NCBI GenBank assembly: GCA_021234155.1 | Contig: JAJEKV010000064.1 | Location: 6,014,001-6,078,000, forward strand | Direction of reading: 5' to 3' | DNA length: 64,000 nt | From: Isoetes taiwanensis | Taxonomy: Eukaryota > Streptophyta > Lycopodiopsida > Isoetales > Isoetaceae | Made by a program: the position numbers and the translations under genes | Notes under the pieces: generated by a model | The model's database searches: none | The model's input: only the letters and a program-made list of their open reading frames with translations | Told to the model about the DNA's origin: nothing | In this document: positions 23,456 to 36,819 of the stretch, in pieces | Layout: each line of letters begins with the position of its first letter | Numbering within the stretch: the first letter of the stretch is position 1

Positions 23456-24442
23456 ATTCACTGTCCCCTGACTTGCATAATACTCCCTTGTCAGCTACAC
23501 AAATTTGCAGCCTCACTTGTTGGTCTTGAGGCCCTTGGTTGGCAAGAAGGTAATTACCCTCTTGTATGCTTAAGTCCACACCCTATTGTTCTTAAGACCC
23601 TGGTGTGACGTAAAGGAAATTACCCTCTTTTAGGCCTAAAGGCACACTTTACTAAGATAATATTAACATTCTAAATACATACATTCTTCTACTAATCTAG
23701 TGTTATGACTGACCAATAGAATTCCACTTTTCATAAAAAACATTTGACAATTTGTTCTCACGAACAAGTTTGACATCTTTTAGAGTTGTCCTCTTGTTAA
23801 CTTTGGATCACCATAGTAATTAGTGACCAACTTGTCTATATTACCATTGTGCATCATTAAGTATATCAAGACTGTATGGGCCTTACAGCTTAACTTGAGG
23901 ACATGGACTTGGAAAAGCCGGATATGAGGCACGCAAAACTAAAGATGGTCATAACGCACCTTGATTGGCTAAATTTTGATATTTTTACTTTATTAAAAGG
24001 AGACTCTGCATAGGCTAACACCCTCTAATCATGATACGTTCACCCACCAACTTTAACGTTTACTAGGAATAATAGGGCCCTAATGGTTGACCACATATAC
24101 TCTTTAAAGTATGGTTGTACAAGAAATGGACTATTAGGGTATATCACATTTATTGCCTGTTCACTGCCTGCGCGCAAATGATGCTCGAGCATAACCTAAG
24201 GAGCCGAAGTTAGGCTTTGCTCAAGAGCCTGAATACGGCCGACGGCGCCTATGCAGAAAGATTTGGTGAAAAAAGATGCACAGGACGATTTGGAGCAGAG
24301 GACCATACGCTTGGAATGACCAGTGGCTGGACTCTTCCAATAAAATTTCAAATCAAATCAAATCGAATATGATCCTTTGCATAGACTGGTATTTTCTTCC
24401 TTCACTCTTGTTTGCTCTGTTCTCAGCTTTGCATGCGCCAGA

Positions 24443-25070
24443 ATGATACAGTTGGAGTTAAATAACGAAGAGGAGAATATTCTTAATGAATTCCTCAAGC
24501 TGTGCATTGACAGCCGCCCTGATTCTAGTTGTCCTTATATCAGAACAAAATGTGCTTGCTCTAAACCTAATGAGCATTTGCAAATGAGGGTCGCATATTT
24601 CTAAAATGGTGATAAAGAGGAAGTTGATTTCATATTCTCCCAGAGAGCTGGAGTTCTAGCTGAATATTGTTTCGTGGAGGGTTGTTTGGAGTGTTTCGAA
24701 GGTTGATAACATGGGCAGGGACAAAGGGCTTCCTAATAGCAAAGGCCACTAGAAATGACATTATCAAAGTTCTTACTAAGGCTGCATTGCTCAATGAGCA
24801 TGGAAGGGCTGATGGCACTTCAACGAAGGATTTAGCAAAGAATACTTTGATGGATATGATTACCAAAGCTGGCCTCAACTCTGAACTGCAGAATGAGGTA
24901 AACAAAAGAACACAAAGTAGCGGTGCGCAACAAACACAAATTACGAAGTTGGCAACTATGGAAAAAACAATAGCACAAATGATGACATAGTGGAGCTAGC
25001 TGAGGACACACCTAAATGCATGTTCATGCAAGACCAAGACTCGGATGAGGAGGATCTGCCACTAAATCAG
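24443..25070 (+). pseudogene. ORF1, unit C (frame-broken)
   Basis: ATG at 24443 opens the same acidic N-terminus and CPYIRTKCACSKP cluster but meets a stop at about 24602. Frame resumes at 24667-24990 (helix pair NDIIKVLTKAALL, NTLMDMITKAGL) and, in another frame, at 24990-25070 (acidic end DSDEEDLPLNQ). The breaks correspond to CAG/CTG positions of unit B (CAACAGAGGCTGCAT there, CAAATGAGGGTCGCAT here). Confidence 0.6.
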
Positions 25071-26961
25071 GTCCCATTGCATGGTTATACTAGAAAAGAC
25101 ATGATGATTATTGATTTTGCTTGTTTGGTGTCTACAAAAGTTGATTTTGCTCTTATGAAAATTTCTCTATTCTTTGCTTAGCTAAAACTAATATGCTAAT
25201 GGGCAAAGGGCGATAAGCCAAGGATTTCTACTGACTTACCCGGCCCCTTACCCCTGCTACCTTGATTAAAGCTAATTGTGGTCATGTTTGGGTGTGTAAC
25301 CGGGGTTCCTTTTCCCATCTCTCGTATCCGCTTTCAGCTATCAAGTTTGCATGGATGAAGTTGCTGCTCTGAACTTCTCTTAATCTGGTTACTGTTATGT
25401 TTTCCCTTAAAACATTTGTGTTTACGACATATGGTATGCTTCTTTATCTCCTCTATTTTGAGACAACGTAATACAACGATATAACTTGAATGAGATAAGT
25501 AAGTTTGTCGCCTGCCACAATCGCTAAGCAAAGATAAACTATTTGAATGCTTGTCTATTCTATGTTTTTCATTTGAGACTCATTACTATAATATGGAAAT
25601 ATGTTTTTTTTAAAAAAAGGGAGGAGGTACTGCTATCTAATGCATGCATTGTTCAAACTTGATGCTGGTCTGATATGATGAGACTGCATGGATACTTTAG
25701 ATAAACATAAACACGCGGAACATTCTCTACAGAGAGCGTACCGATAGAATAAAGTCTTTGATGCATATTTATCGTATATAATGGCATAGGCCCGATAATG
25801 CATAGTTTACCGCTGATATATGGTGAAATGCAGGCATTAGATTGCGGTATTTATGTTCTTAAAGTAGCTCAAATAATCAGGGGAATGGCTTGCTTATATT
25901 CACCAAGCACATAGGCATGCAAATGTTTTATATTGCTTAAAAAAAATAACATATGGTGTTCACTACACATTTCTTGGATCTAGGACTAGTTTGTACAACA
26001 GGTCGAGCAATGCATACAGTCCTGCACGTTATTTGATAACAGCATGCATGAGCATGTTTATGTTACTCGAAATTTCTGATATTTCTCTTTGTTCATCGTG
26101 ATACATTTACATGCAAGTATTCCTCGTGGCATGCAGAAATACCATGTTGTATTCCCTTAGCATTTCTTGAATTTTTGTCTTGGATGCACAATATAAAGGG
26201 GTAATGCACACAGTCCTGCATCATATGTGACTACTGGTATATGGATATAACCTCTCTGATTAAGGCATACCTTAGTAGTAGACCCAAACTATCGTCTTTA
26301 ATCTCTTGCTGCATATCTTGGTTTTAGTACTACAAATGCCTACTGTTCTACCATTAATGCACCATACATGAACAGTCTTAGCTAGACAGACCTTTCCTTC
26401 ATGCCCCTTCTAATGACCTTTCATGATTTACTAGTATTTAAACCAGTATAGGATACTCCAAATCCTAGAAAAGTAACTACCTCTTTGGGCATAGGTATTT
26501 CATAAGGTTGTTGAATAAATCTGCCCGGTTCTGCTACTTAAGTACAGAACACGATTAAAACCTAAACCTGAATCTTAAGAATATGCTACTGTTATCTCTC
26601 TAAGCTGCTAGCTAGTCTTACTGCTAACACCCCTAAGTTTATTATGACTTTGTAGTTTTCACTTCATATGGTTCCTAATAGCTTCCCATGATTAAATGGG
26701 TCTGATAAGCTCTGATCCGAAAGGTCAACGATAGATAGCTATATATTCCTAGACTTCGGATTGCTAGTATAACTAGCATGAGTCTTAGGAACCATCATAC
26801 GGAACAAACCTTTTGAGACCCTTATTTCCTGCTCCATGCATGATTCGATGCCCACATTAATCTTTTTACCTGGCACAATCTTTTTACTTGGCTATATTGG
26901 TTTACATGTTCTAAATAGCATAGCATGTTTTCTAATTCAGTGTCACTTTACTGAAATTTAG

Positions 26962-28579
26962 GACTATACCAATGAAGGCTCACAGCTGCATATTCTACCT
27001 GATGTTAGGAGTGCTCCAAATATTGAATGGATACCAGAGCTTAAAGATATGGGCTATGCTGCTACTGGAGCAATCCCCCCTAATAAAGCTGTGCAGCTCA
27101 TCTTGGGATGCATCAAAAGGTCTGAAATTCACAACCATTTCATTCTACACGAGAACAATCTGAAAGAAGGTGATCATTCCGCCATCATGTTTCTTGGAAC
27201 CAATAACATGCTAGCTCTTGCAGCCAAGTTTAATGAAACTGGTTATGATCCTCTGGCCTGTACTGCCCTCATTACTGATTCCTATGCACGCCTGCCTGAA
27301 GCCATTTATGAGGCCACAATGGCTGACTCTACCAATGTGCAGAAATACATCAAAGGGCTTCTGACTCTTGAAAAGGCCAATGGGGTAAAAGTTACCAACC
27401 CCCCACTGAATAAAGCTGCTATTAAATCACAGGCAAATTGTGCACCTACCAATATCTTCAGCACATGTCTTTTTGACATCAACACTCTTTCTGAAACTGA
27501 TAAAAATGCTCTGCTTGGCATCAGCCCCACCAAAGATATAATATCTCTAACACCGCCAATAATGAGATAGCTGACAATGCAGATGAGTATAGACTGAGAC
27601 AACTTAATTTAGCTAATTGTAGCTGCTACCCTATCCTTTCCCCTCGTCTTGTGGAATCATTTGGCCAAAGACATGACCAAGCTCTCTGGAAATCCAAAAA
27701 TCTCGGCATTATTGCACCCCTTAGCCTTGAATCCTGGATTAAGCTTGCGGCATTACCCCCCGCAGAGATTGAACAAGCTTACAATGATGCGTATAACCCG
27801 ATTCAAGGGTTGATAGACTGGAAATTGAGCTGCCATTCAGCACTAGCTTCTTTGGTAAAGAATGCAACAAAGGGGATGGATTCATCATGGGCCAGAAGGA
27901 TCACATGGCCAAGACAGAAGAAAAAAGAAATGAATTTTACCTTAAAAAAATCTGGAGGACACACTGCCCATATATCAAATGCAACTGTCAAAAATACACA
28001 AGAGGGAAGAAAGATTGCCTGGATGGCGGCATCAAATGGATTGATCACGCACTCTGGTATCTTATGAACCACCTGGACACCATCTGGCCAGCTCATTCAT
28101 CTACAGTAAGGTTTGCCCTATTCTGCTCTATTCTGAGGGCTCCACCAATGCGTACCGCCATTATAGCATACATTGGTTTCCTAAAAGTGCGGAAAATGCT
28201 GATTGATATGACCGACAGATATGCCGAGGACCAATCTGCTGACCTTAACCTTGAATTTGGAAACACCAAGCTTACTGATGTGCTTGAAAAGAGTATACGC
28301 CCAATGAAATTTCTGGTAGGGAGATCTGCCACTAGCCGCACTGATAGTTCTTCAAACAAAAGAAAACAAATCATCATTGAGGATGAGCACTCTGATATAA
28401 TACTTCCACCTTCAGTCTACAAAAAACCCATACCTGCAAGCACTCCCAGCAGCAGCAGTGTTGTCATTCTGGATGGGCAGACTAGCAACAACTCTAATGC
28501 TGAAAATTCGGTTAATAAGAGCAACCCCAGCAGCTTTGCACGAAATCCTGAAATCCAAGGAAGCAAGATCATCTATTAA
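26962..28579 (+). pseudogene. ORF2, unit C (two frame breaks)
   Basis: From the acceptor TTTAG|GAC the frame reads through DYTNEGSQLHILPDVRSAPN and is open to about 27568. It changes frame near 27530-27560 and again at 27750-27800, then is open from 27887 to TAA 28577-28579. Same Cys cluster, basic segment and Ser/Asn tail as unit B. With both breaks at altered CAG/CTG sites, an intact product of about 540 residues is likely in the organism (inference). Confidence 0.65.
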
Positions 28580-28832
28580 CATAGGTACTACTATTTCTTA
28601 CTATTTACTGGTCTCATTTTGCATTTATCGCTACTTTTTTACTTTTGTATAATATTACATGGTTGCATTATGGTTTGCATGCTTAAATTCTTTTTTATCT
28701 TCTCTGCTATATACCTGCATTTCTTGTTTGTATTCCATATGGGATGTTCCCAAAATATATGGCCCATTCTATGGGTACAGGGATAAAACCCTAACTTTTT
28801 CTTTAATAATGATACATTCGTACTCACTACAG

Positions 28833-30941
28833 AATGAGGGGGTAAAAAAGTGGAGAATACTCAATAAAAATGAAGAAGGCCGATGGCGCCTCATGACAGT
28901 TAAGGAGTCACAAAATGTAAAGTATGTGCATTTCACATTCTTCTCCAAAGCCATAGATGGCATCAGATTTGATAAGACATTCAGGGAAGTTCTTGAAAAT
29001 ATGCTACCTGTTGTGGGTACTGAAATGATGGATAACACTAAGTTTGGCTGGAGCTATCTAAAAAACTTGAAAAGTTTGTTGTACAAACCAAGACTTGTCT
29101 TTGCTTTGAAGACACCACACTTTGAAATGCCCTTGTACCAATCCTAGTCTAAGAAGGTTTGTAGATCCCAAAGATAGGGCATATCGGAACAACCGAAGTT
29201 GAGCATTGTACAATCGTCGACCTTGAGAAATTGGCTGAAAATTGGATCAAATCATATTCTGACTTTCCATTCACTGTGGAAATGTTTGTGAAGGAGATGA
29301 GTAAGTCTATAGAACAGTTTTTCTCAGTTCATCAATTCACCATCAGGGATATACCTGCAGCAAGAGTTCAGCATACCAAAAGCTGCCTTCTTAATGAAAC
29401 CATAAAACTAGCCAGAGAATACATCAAGGATAATCAGGTATGCAAGAAATTTATGATCAAAGATGATGCCGTACACAGGAATATTATATGGCTCAATGAG
29501 AACATCTATGTTGCTGGCATTGACAAAGCTAGTAACAATCCTTCTTTTATATGTCCAGCACATATCAGAGAAGAAGCCTATAAAAGACTAGAAAGCTCTG
29601 ATTTTAGCAAGATTGATATGAACAGTGATGATCTAAAGTTCAAAATCGCCCAAGAGATACAGATCTTTATTGGGTTCTGGCCACCCAATACAAGCACCCT
29701 GCCCTATCTTCTAGGTATCTACAAGGCCCATAAAAAAGAATACCGATGGATCACAAATGCCCATGAGACTATTTTTTCTCTTCCAGCAAAAATCATAGCG
29801 GTGGGCTTAATCAGATCCTAGAAATCTGGCCAAGGATTTGTCAAGAAAAATGTGCTCGGTATAATTTCTTTCATAAAGAAAAGGTCAAGGCCTCCTGGGT
29901 TATTGGATCGATATATGATATAGCTTGCAATCTTCCAAGCAATATACACGAAGTTTTCGTAGCAGACATTACCAAATGCTACGAAAACATACCTATTGAT
30001 GGAGATTCAGGAATTTGTTCCACCATGCAGAAGGTATTTCAGCTAGCATGGTACAGCCAAAAGCAGTTGAATAAAAACTTTAACATGTGGTACAAGACTG
30101 GCTATAAAGGTGAAGCTGAAGTGAAATGGTCACATACTAAACCTCCCAGCAACCAATGGACGCTAATGGATCAACAGATGTTTACAGAATTGAATGCATG
30201 GTTGCTTAACAATTGCTTTCTGCAGATGGGCAGCTCTATCTGGAAACAAATTAGAGGAATTGCTATGGGTTTTGCATGTAGCCCAGGTTGGTGCAACCTT
30301 TATTTATCATGGTTTGAACTCACCTTCATCTTGAATCTACTTAAAACAAACCAGAGAGAAATTGCTCTTACTTTCAACAATATGCATAGATACATGGATG
30401 ACTTGTTAGGAATTAACAGCAGGAACATACGGAGATATCTTGGACTGGAAAACCAAGTGATGACAACTGAATTACTGCAGTTATATGACCTAAAAGTGTT
30501 GAAAGTCAAAGATGAAACAGAATACTGGGGTATTGAAGGTTTACTCAAATTCAAGGGAAGAAAGGTTAATTTTCTGAACATGACCATCGAAGTCATTAAT
30601 CCGGAGCATGGTACTTTTGAAACTTACAGATACGATAAAAGGCTCAAATTGCCCTTTGCTTTGCAGCCGGTTCATTGATGCTTCAAGTGCGGACCTTATC
30701 ATCGGGCCCGCAATGTAATTTTGTCACGATTATGCCTTACCTATATGTTCATAGCAATCCCAAGGTGAAAGCTGCACAAGACATTAGGGAGCTTATACAA
30801 GTCTTTATTCTCAAAGGCTTCTTCCACCAAGATGTTTGGAATACTGTCATACGGACACTCAATACAGACCACTATCCTGGACTCTTATTTGACATCAAGG
30901 ATATGACAGCTCAGCTGCTAACTTACTGGTATTTATTATAA
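28833..30941 (+). pseudogene. Penelope-like reverse transcriptase, unit C (frame-broken)
   Basis: Same RT. Open from the acceptor to 29147, where GCAGAAGAC of unit A reads GCTTTGAAGAC; open again 29231-29821 (DKA-type motif and fingers) and 30025-30678 (motif B, motif C with Asp codons at 30397-30402, NFLNMTIEV). The last block 30675-30941 holds PYLYVHSNP and a slightly earlier stop. Motif A itself (ADITKCYENIP) is intact in sequence at about 29964-30000 in yet another frame. The number of breaks is the highest of the array. Confidence 0.83.
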
Positions 30942-32083
30942 TTTATATTTTCTTTAAAACTTAGTTGGCGGGGGGGGCCCTATAGCAATATAGGGACCCT
31001 CTCACCCCTTATCTTGACTAACATGGGACCACCCCGCGCCTTCCTAGGTGGGAGGTAGGCCAAATTTTATATATATATATATATATATAAATATATATTC
31101 ACTGTCCCCCGACTTGCATAATACTCCTTGTCATTCTACACAAATTTGCAGCCTCACTTGTTGGTCTTGAGGCCCTTGGTTGGCAAGAAGGTAATTACCC
31201 TCTTGTATGCTTAAGTCCACACCCTATTGTTCTTAAGACCCTGGTGTGACGTAAAGGAAATTACCCTCTTTTAGGCCTAAAGGCACACTTTACTAAGATA
31301 ATATTAACATTCTAAATACATACATTCTTCTACTAATCTAGTGTTATGACTGACCAATAGAATTCCACTTTTCATAAAAAACATTTGACAATTTGTTCTC
31401 ACGAACAAGTTTGACATCTTTTAGAGTTGTCCTCTTGTTAACTTTGGATCACCATAGTAATTAGTGACCAACTTGTCTATATTACCATTGTGCATCATTA
31501 AGTATATCAAGACTGTATGGGCCTTACAGCTTAACTTGAGGACATGGACTTGGAAAAGCTGGATATGAGGCACGCAAACTAAAGATGGTCATAACGCACC
31601 TTGATTGGCTAAATTTTGATATTTTTACTTTATTAAAAGGAGACTCTGCATAGGCTAACACCCTCTAATCATGATACGTTCACCCACCAACTTTAACGTT
31701 TACTAGGAATAATAGGGCCCTAATGGTTGACCACATATACTCTTTAAAGTATGGTTGTACAAGAAATGGACTATTAGGGTATATCACATTTATTGCCTGT
31801 TCACTGCCTGCGCGCAAATGATGCTCGAGCATAACCTAAGGAGCCGAAGTTAGGCTTTGCTCAAGAGCTGAATACGGCCGACGGCGCCTATGCAGAAAGA
31901 TTTGGTGAAAAAAGATGCACAGGACGATTTGGAGCAGAGGACCATACGCTTGGAATGACCGGTTGGCTGGACTCTTCCAATAAAATTTCAAATCAAATCA
32001 AATCGAATATGATCCTTTGCATAGGCCGGTATTTTCTTCCTTCACTCTTGTTTGCTCTGTTCTCGGCTTTGCATGCGCCCGAA

Positions 32084-32710
32084 ATGATCTGATTGGAGTT
32101 AAATAACGAAGAGGAGAATATTCTTAATGAATTCCTCAAAATTTGTGCATTGGCCAAAATACGATTCTAGTTGTCCTTATATCGAACAAAATGTGCTTGC
32201 TCTAAACCTAATGAGCATTTACCTTGAGGCCGTCGATATTTCATATTTGGTGATAAAGAGGAAGTTGATTTCATATTCTCCTAGAGAGCTGGAGTTCTAG
32301 CTGAATATTGTTTTACGTGAGGGTTGTTTGGAGTGTTTACGGAAGGTTGATAACATGGGCAGGACAAAGGGCTTCCTAATAGCAGTGCCACTAGAAATGA
32401 CATTATCAAAGTTCTTACTAAGGCTGCATTGCTCAATGAGCATGGAAGGGCCGATGGCACTCCAACGAAGGATTTAGCAAAGAATACTTTGATGGATATG
32501 ATTACCAAAGCTGGCCTCAACTCGAACTGCGGAATGAGGTAAACAAAAGAACACAAAGTAGCGGTGCGCAACAAACCACGACTACGAGTTGGCAACTATG
32601 GAAAAAACAATAGCACAAATGATGACATAGTGGAGCTAGCTGAGGACACACCTAAATGCATGTTCATGCAAGACCAAGACTCGGATGAGGAGGATCTGCC
32701 ACTAAATCAG
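32084..32710 (+). pseudogene. ORF1, unit D (frame-broken)
   Basis: Same protein as unit B with many breaks between 32084 and 32600. The Cys clusters are garbled (32130-32330), the helix pair is readable at about 32395-32520, and the acidic PLNQ end at 32600-32710 precedes the conserved GT donor at 32711. Intron 32711-32938. Confidence 0.55.
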
Positions 32711-34583
32711 GTCCCATTGCATGGTTATACTAGAAAAGACATGATGATTATTGATTTTGCTTGTTTGGTGTCTACAAAAGTTGATTTTGCTCTTATGAAA
32801 ATTTCTCTATTCTTTGCTTAGCTAAAACTAATATGCTAATGGGCAAAGGGCGATAAGCCAAGGATCCCTACTGACTTACTCCGGCCCCCTTACCCTGTTA
32901 CCTTGATTAAAGCTAATTGTGGTCATGTTTGGGTGCAGGTAACCGGGGTTCCTTTTCCCATCTCTGTGTATCTGTTTCAGCTATCAAGTTTGCATGGATG
33001 AAGTTGCTGCTCTGAACTTCTCTTAATCTGGTTACTGTTATGTTTTCCCTTAAAACATTTGTGTTTACGACATATGGTATGCTTCTTTATCTCCTCTATT
33101 TTGAGACAACGTAATACAACGATATAACTTGAATGAGATAAGTAAGTTTGTTTGCCACAATGCGCTAAGCGAAGATAAACTATTTGAATGCTTGTCTATT
33201 CTATGTTTTTCATTTGAGACTCATTACTATAATATGGAAATATGTTTTTTTTTAAAAAAGGGAGGAGGTACTGCTATCTAATGCATGCATTGTTCAAACT
33301 TGATGCTGTCTGTATATGATGAGACTGCATGGATACTTTAGATAAACATAAACACGCGGGAACATTCTACAGCAGAGCAGCCTGATAGAATAAAGTCTTT
33401 GATGCATATTTATCGTACATAATGGCATAGGCCTGAATAATGCATAGTTTACCGCTGATATATGGTGAAATGCAGGCATTAGATTGCAGTATTTATGTTC
33501 TTAAAGTAGCTCAAATAATCAGGGGAATGGCTTGCTTATATTCACCAAGCACATAGGCATGCAAATGTTTTATATTGCTTAAAAAAAATAACATATGGTG
33601 TTCACTACACATTTCTTGGATCTAGGACTAGTTTGTACAACAGGTCGAGCAATGCATCTGATCCCTGACGTTATTTGATAACAGCATGCATGAGCATGTT
33701 TATGTTACTCGAAATTTCTGATATTTCTCTTTGTTCACTGCATACATTTACATGCAAGTATTCCTCGTGGCATGCAGAAATACCATGTTGTATTCCCTTA
33801 GCATTTCTTGAATTTTTGTCTTGGATGCACAATATAAAGGGGTAATGCACACAGTCCTGCATCATATGTGACTACTTGGTATATGGATATAACCTCTCCG
33901 ATTAAGGCATACCTTAGTAGTAGACCCAAACTATCGATTTTTAATCTCTTGCTTGCATATCTTGGTTTTAGTACTACAAATGCCTCTTGTTCTACCATTA
34001 ATGCACCATACATGAACAGGTCTTAGCTAGACGGACCTTTCCTTCATGCCCCTTCTAATGACCTTTCATGATTTACTAGTATTTAAACCAGTATAGGATA
34101 CTCCAAATCCTAGAAAAGTAACTACCTCTTTGGGCATAGGTATTTCATAAGGTTGTTGAATAAATCTGCCCGGTTCTGCTACTTAAGTACAGAACACGAT
34201 TAAAACCTAAACCTGAATCTTAAGAATATGCTACTGTTATCTCTCTAAGCTGCTAGCTAGTCTTACTGCTAACACCCCTAAGTTTATTATGACTTTGTAG
34301 TTTTCACTTCATATGGTTCCTAATGGCTTCCCATGATTAAATGGGTCTGATAAGCTCTGATCTGGAAAGGTCACTGCATAGATAGCTATATATTCCTAGA
34401 CTTCGGATTGCTAGTATAACTAGCATGAGTCTTAGGAACCATCATACGGAACAAACCTTTTGAGACCCTTATTTCCTGCTCCATGCATGATTCGATGCCC
34501 ACATTAATCTTTTTACCTGGCACAATCTTTTTACTTGGCTATATTGGTTTACATGTTCTAAATAGCATAGCATGTTTTCTAAT

Positions 34584-34648
34584 GACATAGCATAGCATAG
34601 CATAGCATAGCCTAGTGGTGTGACATTAAAATACTCTCTCTCTCTAAT
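34584..34648. repeat. 65-bp insertion with CATAG repeats, flanked by CTAAT duplication
   Basis: Absent from units A, B and C, which read TTTTCTAATTCAGTG here. The insertion starts with GACATAGCATAGCATAG (five CATAG) and ends in a short CT run. CTAAT occurs on both sides (34579-34583 and 34644-34648), which looks like a 5-bp target duplication or a filler repair event. Confidence 0.8.
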
Positions 34649-34673
34649 TCAGTGTCACTTTACTGAAATTTAG

Positions 34674-36767
34674 GACTATACCAATGAAGGCTCACAGCTG
34701 CATATTCTACCTGATGTTAGGAGTGCTCCAAATATTGAATGGATACCAGAGCTTAAAGATATGGGCTATGCTGCTACTGGAGCAATCCCCCCTAATAAAG
34801 CTGTGCAGCTCATCTTGGGATGCATCAAAAGGTCTGAAATTCACAACCATTTCATTCTACACGAGAACAATCTGAAAGAAGGTGATCATTCCGCCATCAT
34901 GTTTCTTGGAACCAATAACATGCTAGCTCTTGCAGCCAAGTTTAATGAAACTGGTTATGATCCTCTGGCCTGTACTGCCCTCATTACTGATTCCTATGCA
35001 CGCCTGCCTGAAGCCATTTATGAGGCCACAATGGCTGACTCTACCAATGTGCAGAAATACATCAAAGGGCTTACAGCTCTTGAAAAGGCCAATGGGGTAA
35101 AAGTTACCAACCCCCCACTGAATAAAGCTGCTATTAAATCACAGGCAAATTGTGCACCTACCAATATCTTCAGCACATGTCTTTTTGACATCAACACTCT
35201 TTCTGAAACTGATAAAAATGCTCTGCTTGGCATCAGCCCCACCAGCAGTAATATCTCTAACACTGCCAATACTGAGATAGCTGACAATGCAGATGAGTAT
35301 AGACTGAGACAACTTAATTTAGCTAATTGTAGCTGCTACCCTATCCTTTCCCCTCGTCTTGTGGAATCATTTGGCCAAAGACATGACCAAGCTCTCTGGA
35401 AATCCAAAAATCTCGGCATTATTGCACCCCTTAGCCTTGAATCCTGGATTAAGCTTGCTGGCATTACCCCTGCAGAGATTGAACAAGCTTACAATGATGC
35501 AGATAATCTGATTCGAAGGGTTGATAGACTGGAAATTGAGCTGCCATTCAGCACTAGCTTCTTTGGTAAAGAATGCAACAAAGGGGATGGATTCATCATG
35601 GGCCAGAAGGATCACATGGCCAAGACAGAAGAAAAAAGAAATGAATTTTACCTTAAAAAAATCTGGAGGACACACTGCCCATATATCAAATGCAACTGTC
35701 AAAAATACACAAGAGGGAAGAAAGATTGCCTGGATGGCGGCATCAAATGGATTGATCACGCACTCTGGTATCTTATGAACCACCTGGACACCATCTGGCC
35801 AGCTCATTCATCTACAGATGGGGAGAAAGGGATATGCCAGGTTATCGAGCAAGTTTGCAAACTAGCTTGGACCAATCAGCTGAAAAAGGATAAGAAATAT
35901 AATATGTGGTACACCCGAAATTCTAACGGATCTTTTGAAGTAACCTGGAAAAAGGTAAATCCCAAGGGCAAAAAGTGGACATTGTTAGGGTTGGATGGAT
36001 TTTGCAAAATGAATAAATGGTTGCTTAAGTGCTGTTTTCTTAAAATGGGTAGCTTCATTTGGAGACAGGTCAAGGGAATTCCTATGGGTTTCCCTTGTAG
36101 CCCGTCATGGTGCAATCTGTATTTGGCCTTTTACGAACTGAATTTTATTACTGATCTCTGCAAGGAGGGTAAACTCCAGGAAGCAAACTCATTTAGATAC
36201 TGCAGCAGATACATAGATGATCTGATAGGGATTAATTGCTTCTACATCAGGGAGTACCTCAACATTGTCGGTAATAATCTTAATGATAATAGCAAGTGCA
36301 TTTATGACCTGAATATCCTTAAAATAAAAGATGAAACTGAGTATTGGACAGTTTTGGGAGTTGGGGGCAGCAGTGGAAGAAGAGTAAATTTTCTCAACAT
36401 GACCATTGAGATATTGAATGTGGGGCTCGGAACATATTGCACATATAGGTATGATAAGCGGGACAAGCTTCCTTTTAAAGCATCTAGGTTCGTGCACGCC
36501 AATAGTTGCCGACCTTATAATATGGCAATCAACGTGCTGATCTCACAAGTTTTACCATATCTATATGTACACAGTAACCCCTTTCTAGCAGCTGAAGACT
36601 TGCATAATCTGGTCAAGGATTTCTGTACCAAGGGCTTTAAAGCCAAGGATGTATGGAAAACACTATACAAGGCTTTAAAGGATAATGATTTTCCTGGACT
36701 GCGATACGATATATGCACAATGGTCAAAGAGCTACAAAAATTCAGGTACGAAATCTCGCATACTTAA
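34674..36767 (+). CDS. fused ORF2 N-terminus plus sister-family RT C-terminus
   Basis: Open from the acceptor at 34674 (ATG at 34761, 668 codons) to TAA at 36765-36767. Residues 1-351 are an unbroken ORF2 N-terminal part (helical repeats, Cys cluster THCPYIKCNCQKY, WIDHALWYL). From residue 352 the protein is a diverged RT that starts DGEKGICQVIEQVCKLAW, directly after motif A. It has KGIPMGFPCSPSWCNLYL (motif B, from 438), RYIDDLIGIN (motif C, Asp 486-487), RVNFLNMTIEI, HANSCRPYN and PYLYVHSNP. The fingers and the catalytic motif A Asp are missing, so it should not polymerise. The uninterrupted frame across the junction is notable. It may be a real recombination product, a deletion, or an assembly join. 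Confidence 0.75.
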   Translation, partial: DYTNEGSQLHILPDVRSAPNIEWIPELKDMGYAATGAIPPNKAVQLILGCIKRSEIHNHFILHENNLKEGDHSAIMFLGTNNMLALAAKFNETGYDPLACTALITDSYARLPEAIYEATMADSTNVQKYIKGLTALEKANGVKVTNPPLNKAAIKSQANCAPTNIFSTCLFDINTLSETDKNALLGISPTSSNISNTANTEIADNADEYRLRQLNLANCSCYPILSPRLVESFGQRHDQALWKSKNLGIIAPLSLESWIKLAGITPAEIEQAYNDADNLIRRVDRLEIELPFSTSFFGKECNKGDGFIMGQKDHMAKTEEKRNEFYLKKIWRTHCPYIKCNCQKYTRGKKDCLDGGIKWIDHALWYLMNHLDTIWPAHSSTDGEKGICQVIEQVCKLAWTNQLKKDKKYNMWYTRNSNGSFEVTWKKVNPKGKKWTLLGLDGFCKMNKWLLKCCFLKMGSFIWRQVKGIPMGFPCSPSWCNLYLAFYELNFITDLCKEGKLQEANSFRYCSRYIDDLIGINCFYIREYLNIVGNNLNDNSKCIYDLNILKIKDETEYWTVLGVGGSSGRRVNFLNMTIEILNVGLGTYCTYRYDKRDKLPFKASRFVHANSCRPYNMAINVLISQVLPYLYVHSNPFLAAEDLHNLVKDFCTKGFKAKDVWKTLYKALKDNDFPGLRYDICTMVKELQKFRYEISHT

Positions 36768-36819
36768 TGGATGTTTAAGTAGGGTTCTAGGTGTAACTTT
36801 CTACTTATACAGGTGGAGA

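Larger units (their letters stand above)
23426..31066 (+). mobile_element. Penelope-like retroelement, array unit C
   Basis: Third unit. Errors relative to the other copies are dense at 24590-24730, 25220-25530, 25660-25800, 29100-29240, 29800-29820 and 30660-31060, again at CAG/CTG sites. ORF2 is clean from 26962 to about 27530, where unit A is noisy. The stretches 23459-24442 and 25071-26961 hold no extra gene. Confidence 0.9.
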
